NCBI GenBank assembly: GCA_050949085.1
Contig: JBMNFB010000001.1
Span: forward strand, 930,001-994,000
From: JBMNFB01 sp050949085
GTDB taxonomy: Bacteria > Bacillota > UBA994 > UBA5500
DNA length: 64,000 nucleotides
Direction of reading: 5' to 3'
Notes under the pieces: generated by a model
The model's database searches: none
Told to the model about the DNA's origin: nothing
The model's input: only the letters and a program-made list of their open reading frames with translations
Translations under genes and position numbers: made by a program
In this document: one piece after another, positions 24,199-32,607 of the stretch
Layout: each line of letters starts with the position of its first letter
Numbering within the stretch: the first letter of the stretch is position 1

Positions 24199-25464
24199 AT
24201 GCTGGGAAAGAGAATCCGCCAAGCGCGGCTGGAGTTGGGCATGAGCCAGAGCGATCTGGCAGGGAAGGATTTCTCCCATACTTTCATCAGCCAGATCGAA
24301 CGGGGACAATATCTGCCCTCGGCAGCAAAGCTGGCGATAATCGCCGAACGGCTGGGGAAACCGCTCTCCTACTTCCTGCCGGACAAAATTGAGCAACAGA
24401 TTGTCAAGGCCAACGTTAACCTGCGCCGGGCGGGAGCCCTGGCCCGGACTGGTAAAATCGATCAAGCTGAGGCCATCCTGCAAGAGTTCACCGTCGAGGT
24501 GGTCGAGGCGATTCCCAGACACCTACAGGCAGAGTACCACAAATTGATGTCCTACGTTCTCTTCCCGCGGGGACAACTGGCCCACGCCGTGCGCCATGCC
24601 CTGACCGCTGAAGAGATGTACGAACAGCAGGGAGATGTAGCTAACCGCTGGTACTGCTGTTACAAGGCGGCGCGCGAGCTTCACATAGCGACGATCTATG
24701 ATCAGGCGGTGGAGCTGGGGCGGCGGGCACTGATGGCAGTAAGCAGCCTTCCACAATTTGTTGTTCAGGAAAGGATGACCCTTTACCTGCTGGGGACGGC
24801 CTGCTACATGAACGGCAAATCTGAGCTGGCAAAAGACTATTTTGAGCAGGCGACGCTCTTACCCCAATCTGATGATTGGCAGACACTGGTGCAGGTTTAT
24901 CTTGGCCATTCCACTTGCGCCATCGCCGATCAAAACTGGGAAGAAGCGCTAAACTGGGCCAATCGGGCCAGCAATCTGGCTGAAGAGCATGAACAGGGAG
25001 TTCTGGTGATTCTGTCCTCCCTGATGGCCTGCGAGCACTGCATCAGGGCGGGACAGCTGGAGCAGGCGCAGGCCATGCTGGATGAGATCCTCCATAGCCC
25101 CTATTTGACTGCTGACCTAAGGCGCATCGCCTATCGCCAATGCCTGCTCCGCCTGGCTGAACTTGAGGATTACCCGATAGAGCTTTGCCAGCAATATGAG
25201 ACAGCCCTGGAGGAATTGCTGCCGAGGGCGGGTTCTCAGTGCTGGGATGAGGTCTGTGCCCGCTGGGCGATCGCCAAGAGTCGCTTGCGTCGGGACGCTG
25301 GCGACGCGGTCGCCGTTGTCAGCCACTTTGCCGATCAGGCACTGGCTTTTCATCACAGGGGCGATGCGGCCGGTATGTTCGAGTTCGCAGCCAAGAACCT
25401 GGAACGGGCTGGACGGGTGCATGCCGCCTACGAGATGCTGAAACGAGCTTACGAGCTGCGATGA
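24199..25464 (+). CDS. XRE-family regulator with C-terminal TPR-like repeats
   Basis: A 421-aa protein. Residues ~1-60 form an XRE/Cro helix-turn-helix (LGKRIRQARLELGMSQSDLA, SHTFISQIERG, GKPLSYFL). The remaining ~350 residues are helical repeats of TPR type (e.g. ALARTGKIDQAEAILQEF, GKSELAKDYFEQATLL, AGQLEQAQAMLDEI). This HTH-TPR layout is shared by PlcR, Rgg and related receptors that bind re-imported peptides, and by other peptide-independent regulators. GGGAGGT precedes the ATG. A small exported peptide is encoded divergently 218 bp away. The ligand is unproven. Confidence 0.88.
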   Translation: MLGKRIRQARLELGMSQSDLAGKDFSHTFISQIERGQYLPSAAKLAIIAERLGKPLSYFLPDKIEQQIVKANVNLRRAGALARTGKIDQAEAILQEFTVEVVEAIPRHLQAEYHKLMSYVLFPRGQLAHAVRHALTAEEMYEQQGDVANRWYCCYKAARELHIATIYDQAVELGRRALMAVSSLPQFVVQERMTLYLLGTACYMNGKSELAKDYFEQATLLPQSDDWQTLVQVYLGHSTCAIADQNWEEALNWANRASNLAEEHEQGVLVILSSLMACEHCIRAGQLEQAQAMLDEILHSPYLTADLRRIAYRQCLLRLAELEDYPIELCQQYETALEELLPRAGSQCWDEVCARWAIAKSRLRRDAGDAVAVVSHFADQALAFHHRGDAAGMFEFAAKNLERAGRVHAAYEMLKRAYELR

Positions 25465-25489
25465 AGCCACAGCAGGGGAGGTTTGAACC

Positions 25490-26401
25490 ATGAGTCTCTT
25501 CAGGCGCGATATAAACGACTGGACTTCATGGACCGGAGTGTTTCAGTCAATCGACGCCTGGCGACCGTTGATTGAGTACATATTCAAGAGGGAAGGCCTG
25601 CCCCTGGCGGACGTTGAACACCTCACTCCAGGCACCAACGCCGTATTCAAGATCGGCGGGTTTGTGATCAAGATATTCGCACCGCTGGCATCGGGGCTGG
25701 ATACGGCTATAGACATCCAGACCGAGACGTTTGCCATCAAGCGCTTGGCAGCCGCAGGAATAGCTGTTCCCAAAATCCTTGCCTCCAGCGCCATCGAGGA
25801 CAAATATCTTTTTCGCTACATGATCATGGAGTTTATCGAGGGGAAGGAGTTCACCGATGTTGCCGGTACCCTTGGCTACGACGAGAGGGTCAGCTTCGGG
25901 CAGAGAATGCGAGAGATCACCGACAAGCTGAACACTCCCTGCGAGGGCTTTAACGGGATCGACGTGGTGAATGACGAAGGCAGATACAGGCGATGGGATA
26001 AATTCCCTGCGCAGTTCCGGCAGGAACGTCTGAACTACATTAAGGCGCATGATTATGGTGAAAAGGTTTTTGTTCATGGTGACCTGTGCAGCGACAACAT
26101 TCTTATTACCGACACAGGTGAGCTGTACATCATCGACTTCGCCGATGCCGTCCTCGCTCCTATCATCTATGAACTGGCCCATATTGCCAGCGAGCTATTC
26201 AGGTTTGACGAGGCATTCTTAACCGGCTACTTTGGCGAGTATGATAGCGCCTGGCTGACCGAGCTCTGCTTTAACGGCCTCCTGCTGCACGACTTCGGTG
26301 GGGACATCATCGAGCTGCATGTCGCCAAACCAGCTGAGATTACCTCCCTGAAAGCTTTACAGCAACGCCTCTACAGCGTGATCGAAGAAAAGAGGCGTTA
26401 G
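25490..26401 (+). CDS. Aminoglycoside phosphotransferase (APH)-like kinase
   Basis: A 303-aa protein with a protein-kinase-like fold of the APH family. The catalytic loop VHGDLCSDNIL (His-x-Asp...Asn) and the DFADA metal-binding Asp are near residues 197 and 217. GRWFVIKIF-type N-lobe residues are present as GGFVIKIFAP. The substrate could be an antibiotic, choline, a sugar or a protein; nothing nearby decides this. GGGGAGGT precedes the ATG. It follows the XRE-TPR gene by 25 bp and may be its cotranscribed partner. Confidence 0.8.
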   Translation: MSLFRRDINDWTSWTGVFQSIDAWRPLIEYIFKREGLPLADVEHLTPGTNAVFKIGGFVIKIFAPLASGLDTAIDIQTETFAIKRLAAAGIAVPKILASSAIEDKYLFRYMIMEFIEGKEFTDVAGTLGYDERVSFGQRMREITDKLNTPCEGFNGIDVVNDEGRYRRWDKFPAQFRQERLNYIKAHDYGEKVFVHGDLCSDNILITDTGELYIIDFADAVLAPIIYELAHIASELFRFDEAFLTGYFGEYDSAWLTELCFNGLLLHDFGGDIIELHVAKPAEITSLKALQQRLYSVIEEKRR

Positions 26402-26532
26402 TTGCGCGAAGCCGAAAGCAAACCTTGCGTGGATGAAAATCCCATGCTGGCGGTTGGGTAATGTTTCTACCAGCAGGAAACAATCCACTTGATAAGGCTT
26501 TCGCCTCAGAACAGTCTTAAGGAGGTTTGCTT

Positions 26533-26742
26533 GTGAACGGTCGACTCGCAATGCACGAAACGCTGGATCTGCATGAACTGGTCGGGCTGAAGGACGTCTG
26601 CGCACGCAAAGCGTCAGCGATGCAGATGATGGTTCAGGATCCCCAGCTGCGCCACTTCCTGCAGCAGGATATCCAGTCATCCACGCGACATGCACAGGAG
26701 ATTCAGCAACTTCTAAGCAGCACGATGGGAGGCAGGCAGTAA
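26533..26742 (+). CDS. Small CotF-associated spore coat-like protein
   Basis: A 69-aa helical protein (MNGRLAMHETLDLHELVGL at the start, QDPQLRHFLQQDIQ in the middle). It resembles the short coat-associated proteins commonly paired with CotF-type genes in Clostridia. The GTG at 26533 is chosen because GGAGG lies 7 nt upstream; a TTG at 26527 is too close. Its stop codon overlaps the next start (TAATG), indicating translational coupling with the CotF-like gene. Confidence 0.7.
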   Translation: MNGRLAMHETLDLHELVGLKDVCARKASAMQMMVQDPQLRHFLQQDIQSSTRHAQEIQQLLSSTMGGRQ

Positions 26743-27149
26743 TGTATAGCGCCCAGAGTAACATACATAACCAGATGACCACTTTCATCGATGACAAGAC
26801 TATCGCTGCGGACCTTCTCAACGGAGTCAAAGCGGGAATCAAATCCACCGCCAGCGCTCTGACCGAGGCCGCAACACCAGAGGTGCGGCGCACCTTGCAG
26901 CGTCAGCTGCAGGATTCCCTCAACTTCCACGAACAGCTGACCAACTTCATGATGCAGAAAGGCTGGTATCACGCCTATAACGTCAACCAGATGGTGCAAA
27001 GTGACATACAGGCTGCCCAGAAACTGCAGTCGCTGATGCAGCAATCACAATCCATGCAGGGGCAGCCCTATCCCCGGGGTCCACAATACCAGCAGATCCC
27101 GCAATACGGTCAGTTTGTGCAGCCGCAGTACAACCAGACCCGCCATTAA
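26742..27149 (+). CDS. CotF-like spore coat protein
   Basis: A 135-aa protein of the Coat_F family. DDKTIAADLLNGVKAGIK, then PEVRRTLQRQLQDSLNFHE and the conserved MMQKGWYHAYN stretch are typical. The last 30 residues are Gln/Pro/Tyr-rich (PQYQQIPQYGQF), as expected for a cross-linked coat protein. The family is found in spore coats or in vegetative relatives of unknown role. It overlaps the preceding small gene by one base. This is direct support for an endospore-forming host. Confidence 0.87.
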   Translation: MYSAQSNIHNQMTTFIDDKTIAADLLNGVKAGIKSTASALTEAATPEVRRTLQRQLQDSLNFHEQLTNFMMQKGWYHAYNVNQMVQSDIQAAQKLQSLMQQSQSMQGQPYPRGPQYQQIPQYGQFVQPQYNQTRH

Positions 27150-27159
27150 CTGAGGGTAG

Positions 27160-27490
27160 CGCTGTCTGGCTGCACAGGGAACCCGCACTGCCGATGTGCG
27201 GAATCCCCAACGGAATGCGAGCGCACTGGGTGGCAAAGGGCTGTTGCCCGAGCTGGATTCCCATGCAGACAGGCATCACCCTCGAGGGCGCATCCGACGG
27301 GTCGTTAGTTTGAAAGAAAGTGAAACGGGACGGGATAATGACTCCCCGTCCCGTTTCGCTTGACGCCATATGGGTCGGGGGTATACCTCAGGCGTTTGAG
27401 ACAGGCATCAGGCCCGTATCTGGCCGGAAGTATCCCCCATCGCAGCGCCCGAGGGGGCGTGTCCTGGCTGCTAAGCGCTTACCTATGCGA
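27160..27490 (+). repeat. Composite intergenic repeat, copy B
   Basis: No gene is seen in 27150-27638. This DNA carries the GGCATCACCC block (27272-27309), a nearly perfect 16-bp arm pair (27319-27334 with 27345-27360) and a GGGGGCGTGTCCTGGCTG block (27454-27471). The order is the same as in the copy at ~7.0-7.4 kb. The rest holds the promoter of the fprA gene. Confidence 0.55.
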
Positions 27491-27572
27491 CGCCCCTTTC
27501 ACTTCTGCGAAGCAACTGCCCTCCCTTTGGGAAAAGCTAAACGAGGGTGTCAAATTTTCTTGCGGCGATCTA

Positions 27573-27601
27573 TTGACACCCCTGCTGCCTGAAACTAAAA
27601 T
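27573..27601 (+). promoter_or_regulatory. Sigma-A promoter of the fprA operon
   Basis: TTGACA (27573-27578), 17-bp spacer, TAAAAT (27596-27601): a near-consensus promoter, strong enough to need a repressor. Confidence 0.85.
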
Positions 27602-27604
27602 ATA

Positions 27605-27619
27605 ACTAACCAAGTAAGT
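27605..27619 (+). promoter_or_regulatory. Possible Rrf2 operator
   Basis: ACTAAC-CAA-GTAAGT is a 15-bp inverted repeat with one mismatch. It overlaps the expected transcription start of the fprA operon, where a repressor such as the Rrf2 protein encoded downstream would act. Confidence 0.4.
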
Positions 27620-27638
27620 AATTAAAGGAGGAGCACAG

Positions 27639-28853
27639 ATGAGAGCACGTGAGATCGCCCCGAACATCTACTGGGTTGGTGTGGTTGACTGGGATATCCG
27701 CTACTTCCACGGACCCGCCTACTCCACCCACCGCGGCACCACCTACAACGCCTATTTGATCGTTGACGAGAAGGTGGCCCTGGTCGACACGGTCATGAAA
27801 GGATTCGAGGAAGAGCTGCTGGAAGCCATCCGCGAGGTTATCGACCCGGCCCGGATTGACGTGATTATCTCTAACCACAGCGAGATCGACCATTCCGGTG
27901 CCCTGCCCCAGGTGATCGCTGCTGCCCCTAATGCCAAACTCTACTGTACCGCCAAGGGCGCTGAGTTCCTGGAGCAGCAATTCCACGGCGGCTGGGACTA
28001 CAACGTGGTGCAGAATGGCGATGAGATCAAGCTGGGCCAGCGCACGCTGACCTTCCTGGAAGCACCGATGCTCCACTGGCCGGACAGCATGTTTACATAC
28101 ATCAAGGAAGATGCCATTCTCATGCCCAACGATGCCTTTGGCCAGCATTACGCCAGCTCAGAACGCTTCGATGACGAGGTGGACATAGCTGAGGTGATGC
28201 AGGAAGCCAGGAAGTATTACGCTAACATCCTGACACCGTTCTCCCGGCAGGTAGCGAAGAAGTTGCAGGAAGTGCAGGAGCTGGGGATTCCGATCAGGAT
28301 GATCTGCCCCAGTCACGGCATTATCTGGCGCCAGGACCCGGGCCGCATCGTTCAGGCTTACGCTGAGTGGTCCACCAATCCCGGCGCAGAAAAAGTAGTC
28401 ATCGCTTATGACACCATGTGGGAGAGCACCCGGGTGATGGCTGAGGCCCTGGCGCGGGGCATCGCCCGCGAAGGCGTTGCTTACCAGCTGTTCAGAATCT
28501 CCAGCAGTGATCGCAACGATATCATCACTCAGATCAAAGAGGCCAAGGCCGTAGCCATCGGCTCCCCCACCTACAATCGCGGCATGTTGCCCACGGTGGC
28601 CCCCCTGGTGGACGATCTGGTTGCATTGCGGCCGTTTGGCAAGCTGGCGCTGGCCTTCGGCTCGGATGGCTGGGGTGGTGGTGCCATCGGCGCCATCAAC
28701 GAATATCTGCGCAAGGCTCGGTTCGAGCTCTTCTCAGACGGAGTCGCTGTCAAGTGGCGTCCGGACAAAGCTAAGCAGGAGGAAATTGAGGAGATCGGTG
28801 CCAGCCTGGCCAGGGCCGTGAAAGAAGGAACGGCCAATGGAACTGACGCGTAA
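27639..28853 (+). CDS. fprA: FprA-family flavodiiron protein
   Basis: A 404-aa A-type flavoprotein that reduces nitric oxide and/or oxygen with electrons from rubredoxin or a similar donor. The N-terminal metallo-beta-lactamase-like domain holds all diiron ligands: H80, E82, D84 and H85 (HSEIDHSG), H146 (MLHWPDSM), D165 (PNDAFGQH) and H226 (CPSHGIIW). The C-terminal flavodoxin domain (from ~residue 255) has the FMN loop YDTMWESTRVMA and GSPTYNRG. GGAGGAG precedes the ATG. First gene of an operon with an Rrf2 regulator and a hemerythrin-domain protein. Confidence 0.95.
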   Translation: MRAREIAPNIYWVGVVDWDIRYFHGPAYSTHRGTTYNAYLIVDEKVALVDTVMKGFEEELLEAIREVIDPARIDVIISNHSEIDHSGALPQVIAAAPNAKLYCTAKGAEFLEQQFHGGWDYNVVQNGDEIKLGQRTLTFLEAPMLHWPDSMFTYIKEDAILMPNDAFGQHYASSERFDDEVDIAEVMQEARKYYANILTPFSRQVAKKLQEVQELGIPIRMICPSHGIIWRQDPGRIVQAYAEWSTNPGAEKVVIAYDTMWESTRVMAEALARGIAREGVAYQLFRISSSDRNDIITQIKEAKAVAIGSPTYNRGMLPTVAPLVDDLVALRPFGKLALAFGSDGWGGGAIGAINEYLRKARFELFSDGVAVKWRPDKAKQEEIEEIGASLARAVKEGTANGTDA

Positions 28854-29259
28854 GACCGAGTACGCCATCGCTATCTTGACGGAGCTGGCCGAGCAGGAAT
28901 CGGATCGACCACTACAGTCGAAGGAAGTGGGTCGACGCCGCAACATTCCCCAAAGCCTGGTGCCCCGCATCGTGGCCACCCTGAGCAACAAGGGCTGGAT
29001 AGAGGGAACGCGCGGCGTGGGCGGTGGTATCCGCCTGGTGGTCGATCCGGCCACTATCTCGGTCCTGGATGTAATCGAGCTGATTGAGGGCCCGATTCAT
29101 ATCAACTACTGCCTGAAGTCTGGCCAATGCGCCAAGGAATCTCGATGCCTGCTGCATCGCGTCTGGGTGGCGGCTCAGGAGGCAATGGAGGGCGTGTTTC
29201 GCAGAACAACCATTGCCGAATTATGCCGACCAGCCGCGGATAAGGACACGGCGCCGTAA
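28837..29259 (+). CDS. Rrf2 family transcriptional regulator
   Basis: A 140-aa Rrf2 protein. The winged helix includes KTEYAIAILTELAEQ, SKEVGRRRNIPQSLVPRIV and KGWIEGTRGVGGGIRL. Three cysteines in CLKSGQCAKESRC (about residues 92-104) are placed like the iron-sulfur ligands of IscR and NsrR, so it may sense nitric oxide, oxygen or iron-sulfur status. Its start lies inside the end of fprA (17-bp overlap). It is likely an autoregulatory repressor of the operon. Clade (NsrR-like or other) was not determined. Confidence 0.9.
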   Translation: MELTRKTEYAIAILTELAEQESDRPLQSKEVGRRRNIPQSLVPRIVATLSNKGWIEGTRGVGGGIRLVVDPATISVLDVIELIEGPIHINYCLKSGQCAKESRCLLHRVWVAAQEAMEGVFRRTTIAELCRPAADKDTAP

Positions 29260-29289
29260 CCGGGGAAATTTGGAGAGGAGCGATCCTGA

Positions 29290-30048
29290 ATGAGAATCAA
29301 CCAGAAGGCCGAACGCCTCGCCGAGATACTGAAGCGCCTTAATACCGGCGAGAACCCCGAGCAGGTGCGCAAGGAGGCACAGCACCTGATCGAGCAACTG
29401 ACGCCGGAAGAGCTATCCCTGGCTGAGCAAAAGCTGGTGGACGAGGGACTAGCCGAGGAAGAGCTGCGTGGGCTCTGCTCGGTGCATATGGAGATGCTGC
29501 AGGATGAGCTGGAGCAGATGAAACAGGAACTGAGCGGCGGGCATGTGATCGGCACCATGCTGGCCGAGCACGAGATCCTGCTGACGTTCCTGGATCAGCT
29601 GGAGGAAGCCAATCAGCGGGTACAGGGCGCCAACGGCTACAACGAGATCGATGCGCGGCAGATCGCAGAGCTGGGTGAGAAGCTGCTGGAGGCCGAGAAT
29701 CACCACCAGCGGGAGGAACAGGTTCTCTTCCCGGAGTTGGAGAAGCGCGGTGTCTCTGGCCCGCCGCGGATCATGCGGATGGAGCATGATGACATGCGGG
29801 TCATGAAGAAAAGGGTGCGGGATATCGGCCGGGCCGCCGAGAAGCAGGAGCTGCCTTTCGCCGAGTTCCAGCAGCAGCTGAACGAAGTGGCGCCCAGGCT
29901 GGTCTTCGCCCTGCGCGACCATATCTTCAAGGAGAACAACATCCTCTACCCGACAGCACTGAACATGCTGGAGGACGAAAAGCTCTGGGCAGAGATGAAG
30001 CAGCGCTGCGACGAGGTGGGCTACTGCGAGTTCACCCCGCAGGACTGA
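29290..30048 (+). CDS. Hemerythrin-like (HHE) domain protein with DUF438-like N-terminus
   Basis: A 252-aa protein. Residues ~1-85 resemble DUF438 (LAEILKRLNTGENPEQVRKE, GLCSVHMEML). Residues ~88-245 form a hemerythrin-type four-helix bundle with the iron-ligand pattern AEHEILLTFL, NHHQREEQVLFPEL, MRMEHDDMR and LRDHIFKENNILYP. Such proteins bind a diiron centre and are linked to nitric-oxide/oxygen sensing or iron-sulfur repair. It is 30 bp after the Rrf2 gene and completes the fprA operon. Two hairpins follow. Confidence 0.88.
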   Translation: MRINQKAERLAEILKRLNTGENPEQVRKEAQHLIEQLTPEELSLAEQKLVDEGLAEEELRGLCSVHMEMLQDELEQMKQELSGGHVIGTMLAEHEILLTFLDQLEEANQRVQGANGYNEIDARQIAELGEKLLEAENHHQREEQVLFPELEKRGVSGPPRIMRMEHDDMRVMKKRVRDIGRAAEKQELPFAEFQQQLNEVAPRLVFALRDHIFKENNILYPTALNMLEDEKLWAEMKQRCDEVGYCEFTPQD

Positions 30049-30093
30049 ATGTTGGGGACGGTCCCACCGTTCACTTCACTCATGAGATGTCGA

Positions 30094-30119
30094 GAAAGCA
30101 CGGCACGCGCCGTGCTTTC
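30094..30119 (+). terminator. Terminator hairpin after the fprA operon
   Basis: Perfect 11-bp stem GAAAGCACGGC/GCCGTGCTTTC with a 4-nt loop; the tail is not T-rich. A GGGACGGTCCC palindrome lies just upstream (30056-30066). Confidence 0.6.
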
Positions 30120-30168
30120 CTGCTATGTAATACTGCGGTCTGACCCCACGCTTCATTAAACTCAAGAA

Positions 30169-30203
30169 AACACCCACTGCAACCCAGGGAGGCAGTGGGT
30201 GTT
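30169..30203. terminator. CCCACTGC-type hairpin, between convergent genes
   Basis: Perfect 12-bp stem AACACCCACTGC/GCAGTGGGTGTT. Read on the reverse strand it is nearly identical to the hairpins at 7017 and 34320. It probably terminates the fprA operon and/or the aminotransferase gene. Confidence 0.7.
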
Positions 30204-30248
30204 ATTGCGACAGCCCCTTCGTGTCTTTCCAGATGGTGGTGCTAGCGC

Positions 30249-31442
30249 CTAGAGTGAGTTGACGGCTTTCTCCAGGCGATGCAGAGCCTCTTCCACGATG
30301 CTGCGCGGGCAGGCGAGGTTAAAGCGCTGGAAGCCCTCGCCGCCGGGGCCAAAGGCATAGCCGTCATCCAGGGCCAGGCGGGCTTCGTTGCGCATGAACT
30401 CCTGCAATTCGAGATTGTCCATGCCCAGATCTCGCATGTCCACCCAGACCAGATAGGTGCCCTCGCCATCGATGACCTTCAGCCGCGGGATATGCTTGCG
30501 GATATACTCCGTGAAGAGGCGTCGGTTCTCATGCAGATAGTCCTGCAGCTGTTCCAGATAGTCGTCGGCATAGCGGAAAGCTGCCTCGGTGGCTACCATG
30601 CCAAACACGTTGCCGCTGTTATGCCCAGCGCGCAGATTCATGTACTGGCGGCGCAGCTTCTGGTCGGGGATAATCACGAAGGATGTGGCCAGACCGGCAA
30701 TATTGTACGTCTTGCTGGCAGACATCAGCGTGATGGTATTCTGCTGGATCTCGGGTGACAGCGAAGACGTGACAGTATGCCTGGCGCCTTTGACCAGCAG
30801 GTCGCAATGGATCTCGTCGGAGATGATCAGGCAATCGTGCTTCAGGCAGATCTCAGCCAGGCGCTGCAGTTCGTCTCGTGTAAAAACTCGACCCGTCGGG
30901 TTGTGCGGGCTGCAGAGCACGAGCGCTTTGATGCGCGGGCTGCGAGCTGGGAAGGTAGTCCGCACCTCAAATAGTGATTCCAGCTGCTCGAAGTCCACGT
31001 AATAGCGCCCGTTCTCCAGCTTCAATGGGTTGTGAACCACCTGGCAGCCGTTGTTCTTGATGGCGCTATAGAACGGATAATAGACCGGCGACTGGACGAT
31101 CACCTCATCGCCTGGGTGGGTGAACGCTTTAATGGCGCTGTAGAGGCCGTTGACGACGCCAGCGTTGAAGAGAATCCACTCTTTCTCGATCTTCCAGCCA
31201 TACCGCTTTTCCATCCGTTCGACGATGGCCTCGTAAAGGGAATCGGGGGCGAAGCTATAGCCATAGATGGGGTGCTCTGCACGCCGCCTGATGGCCTCGA
31301 CTACTGGCTCGGGGCAGGGGAAGTCCATATCGGCTACCCACATACTTAACACGTCGTCACGCCCGAAGTTGATCAGGTTGCGGTCATGTTTGCCGCAGTT
31401 GGTATTGCGCCGGTCGATGATGCGATCAAAATCGTACCTCAT
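30249..31442 (-). CDS. MalY/PatB-type PLP-dependent aminotransferase (C-S lyase)
   Basis: A 397-aa fold-type I PLP enzyme of the MalY/PatB branch. WVADMDFPCPEPVVEAI at the N-terminus and PIYGYSF are hallmarks of this group, which mostly cleaves cystathionine or cysteine to pyruvate, ammonia and a thiol. The Schiff-base lysine is K244 (SASKTYNIAGL); SPHNPTGRVF, ISDEIHCDL and the C-terminal Arg in FQRFNLACPR are present. The ATG at 31442 begins MRYDFDRIIDRRNTNC as expected. A lyase role would fit the sulfur amino acid enzyme at 37.6 kb, but no operon links them. Confidence 0.9.
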   Translation of the reverse strand: MRYDFDRIIDRRNTNCGKHDRNLINFGRDDVLSMWVADMDFPCPEPVVEAIRRRAEHPIYGYSFAPDSLYEAIVERMEKRYGWKIEKEWILFNAGVVNGLYSAIKAFTHPGDEVIVQSPVYYPFYSAIKNNGCQVVHNPLKLENGRYYVDFEQLESLFEVRTTFPARSPRIKALVLCSPHNPTGRVFTRDELQRLAEICLKHDCLIISDEIHCDLLVKGARHTVTSSLSPEIQQNTITLMSASKTYNIAGLATSFVIIPDQKLRRQYMNLRAGHNSGNVFGMVATEAAFRYADDYLEQLQDYLHENRRLFTEYIRKHIPRLKVIDGEGTYLVWVDMRDLGMDNLELQEFMRNEARLALDDGYAFGPGGEGFQRFNLACPRSIVEEALHRLEKAVNSL

Positions 31443-31543
31443 AATTGTCTACCTCCTTGTCTCTTCAGATTGATTCACCATTTCCCAAGCCAGTCCTGCC
31501 GCGGCCCCTGATGTCCTAATTGCGCCAAATCCCTGTCACACTA

Positions 31544-32350
31544 CTAGAAGCGAACCAGCCTCTGCCGTCGATTGCGGAAGTGGCAGAGGTTCTGGAAAGT
31601 CATCTGGCGCAGCAGGGCAACCGTATCAGCGAAAGCATAGCCAACGTCTTCAGGCCGATGCGCATCGGAAGACAGGGTAATATCAAAATCCAGCGAGCGC
31701 AGGTGGCGCAAGAGACCCAGGCTGGGGAAGCGGGTATGCCCGGGGCGCAGCAGGCCGCCGGTGTTCACCTCCAGGCAGATCTGGCGACGCAGCGGCCGAA
31801 TTCGCTCCAAGAAACTGGCCTCGATGCGGCGTCGGTCATCCCAGCGCGGTGTAAAACCAAAGTAAGCGATATTGCCAGGGTGCCCAAGGATATCAAAGAG
31901 ACCGCTCTCCACCGCCTGGGCCAGGACATCGTAGTATTGGCGATAAACCTGCAACAGATCGCGCCCCTCCCAGCTGGCCGCATCAGCGTCGAAACACCAG
32001 TCCCCCAGCCAATGCACCGACCCGATGAGAAAGTCCAGCGGGAGACCTTGCGTCACCTGCCGGATGGCGTCCTCCTTGCCGGGGATGTAGTCGACTTCCA
32101 GCCCCAGCTTCACCGGCCAACCCCGCTGCTTGGCGCGGGCGATCAGTTCCAGGAAGTCATCCAGATGCTGTGTCTGCCGTTTCGCCACCCAATCGTTATA
32201 CAGGGCTGGCCTGGCTTCGACGAAACGATAGAGGTGCTCGACGATCCCCAGTTCCGCTATGCCGACGCGCTCGGCTTGCCGCAGGAACTGCTCCAGCCAC
32301 TCCAGCGTATAGGGGCCGCGCTCCAAATGCACATGATAGTCTGCCAGCAA
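31544..32350 (-). CDS. PHP-domain histidinol-phosphatase-like phosphatase
   Basis: A 268-aa PHP-fold metal-dependent phosphoesterase close to HisK/HisJ-type histidinol-phosphatases. The metal motifs are in order: DYHVHLE, GIVEHLYRF, GLEVDYIPG, LIGSVHWLG, DILGHPGN, LEVNTGG and LSSDAHRPED. The TTG at 32350 is preferred: AGGAGGGGGG lies just upstream and the enzyme begins directly with LADYHVH; the longer frame to 32551 has no such site. No other his genes are near, so the substrate is uncertain. Confidence 0.85.
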   Translation of the reverse strand: MLADYHVHLERGPYTLEWLEQFLRQAERVGIAELGIVEHLYRFVEARPALYNDWVAKRQTQHLDDFLELIARAKQRGWPVKLGLEVDYIPGKEDAIRQVTQGLPLDFLIGSVHWLGDWCFDADAASWEGRDLLQVYRQYYDVLAQAVESGLFDILGHPGNIAYFGFTPRWDDRRRIEASFLERIRPLRRQICLEVNTGGLLRPGHTRFPSLGLLRHLRSLDFDITLSSDAHRPEDVGYAFADTVALLRQMTFQNLCHFRNRRQRLVRF

Positions 32351-32607
32351 ACCCCATCCCCCCTCCTGCTTTCTATGGCAAGAGATACGCCACCCAGCTG
32401 TCGAATCCCTGCCCCCAGATGACGCGCAATTATTACAGTGACACCAGAATGACGCAGGAGTTAGCGAAACGTCCCGATCCGCACCGCGTCGATGATGGCG
32501 CCGGCTGGCGCAGCTTACTTTTGCCGCAGCAGAGACAGGATTTGAGGCCATTCAGCCCGAAAGTCCTAAGTGTCCGAAAATGCTTAAGATGCAAAGGAGC
32601 TGATCCA

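Noticed and set aside
30052..30070. GGGACGGTCCC palindrome as an operator
   Set aside because: It lies downstream of the fprA operon, not at a promoter; it resembles a common intergenic repeat.
31520..32422. 300-aa ORF opposite the PHP phosphatase gene
   Set aside because: Antisense shadow without domain support.
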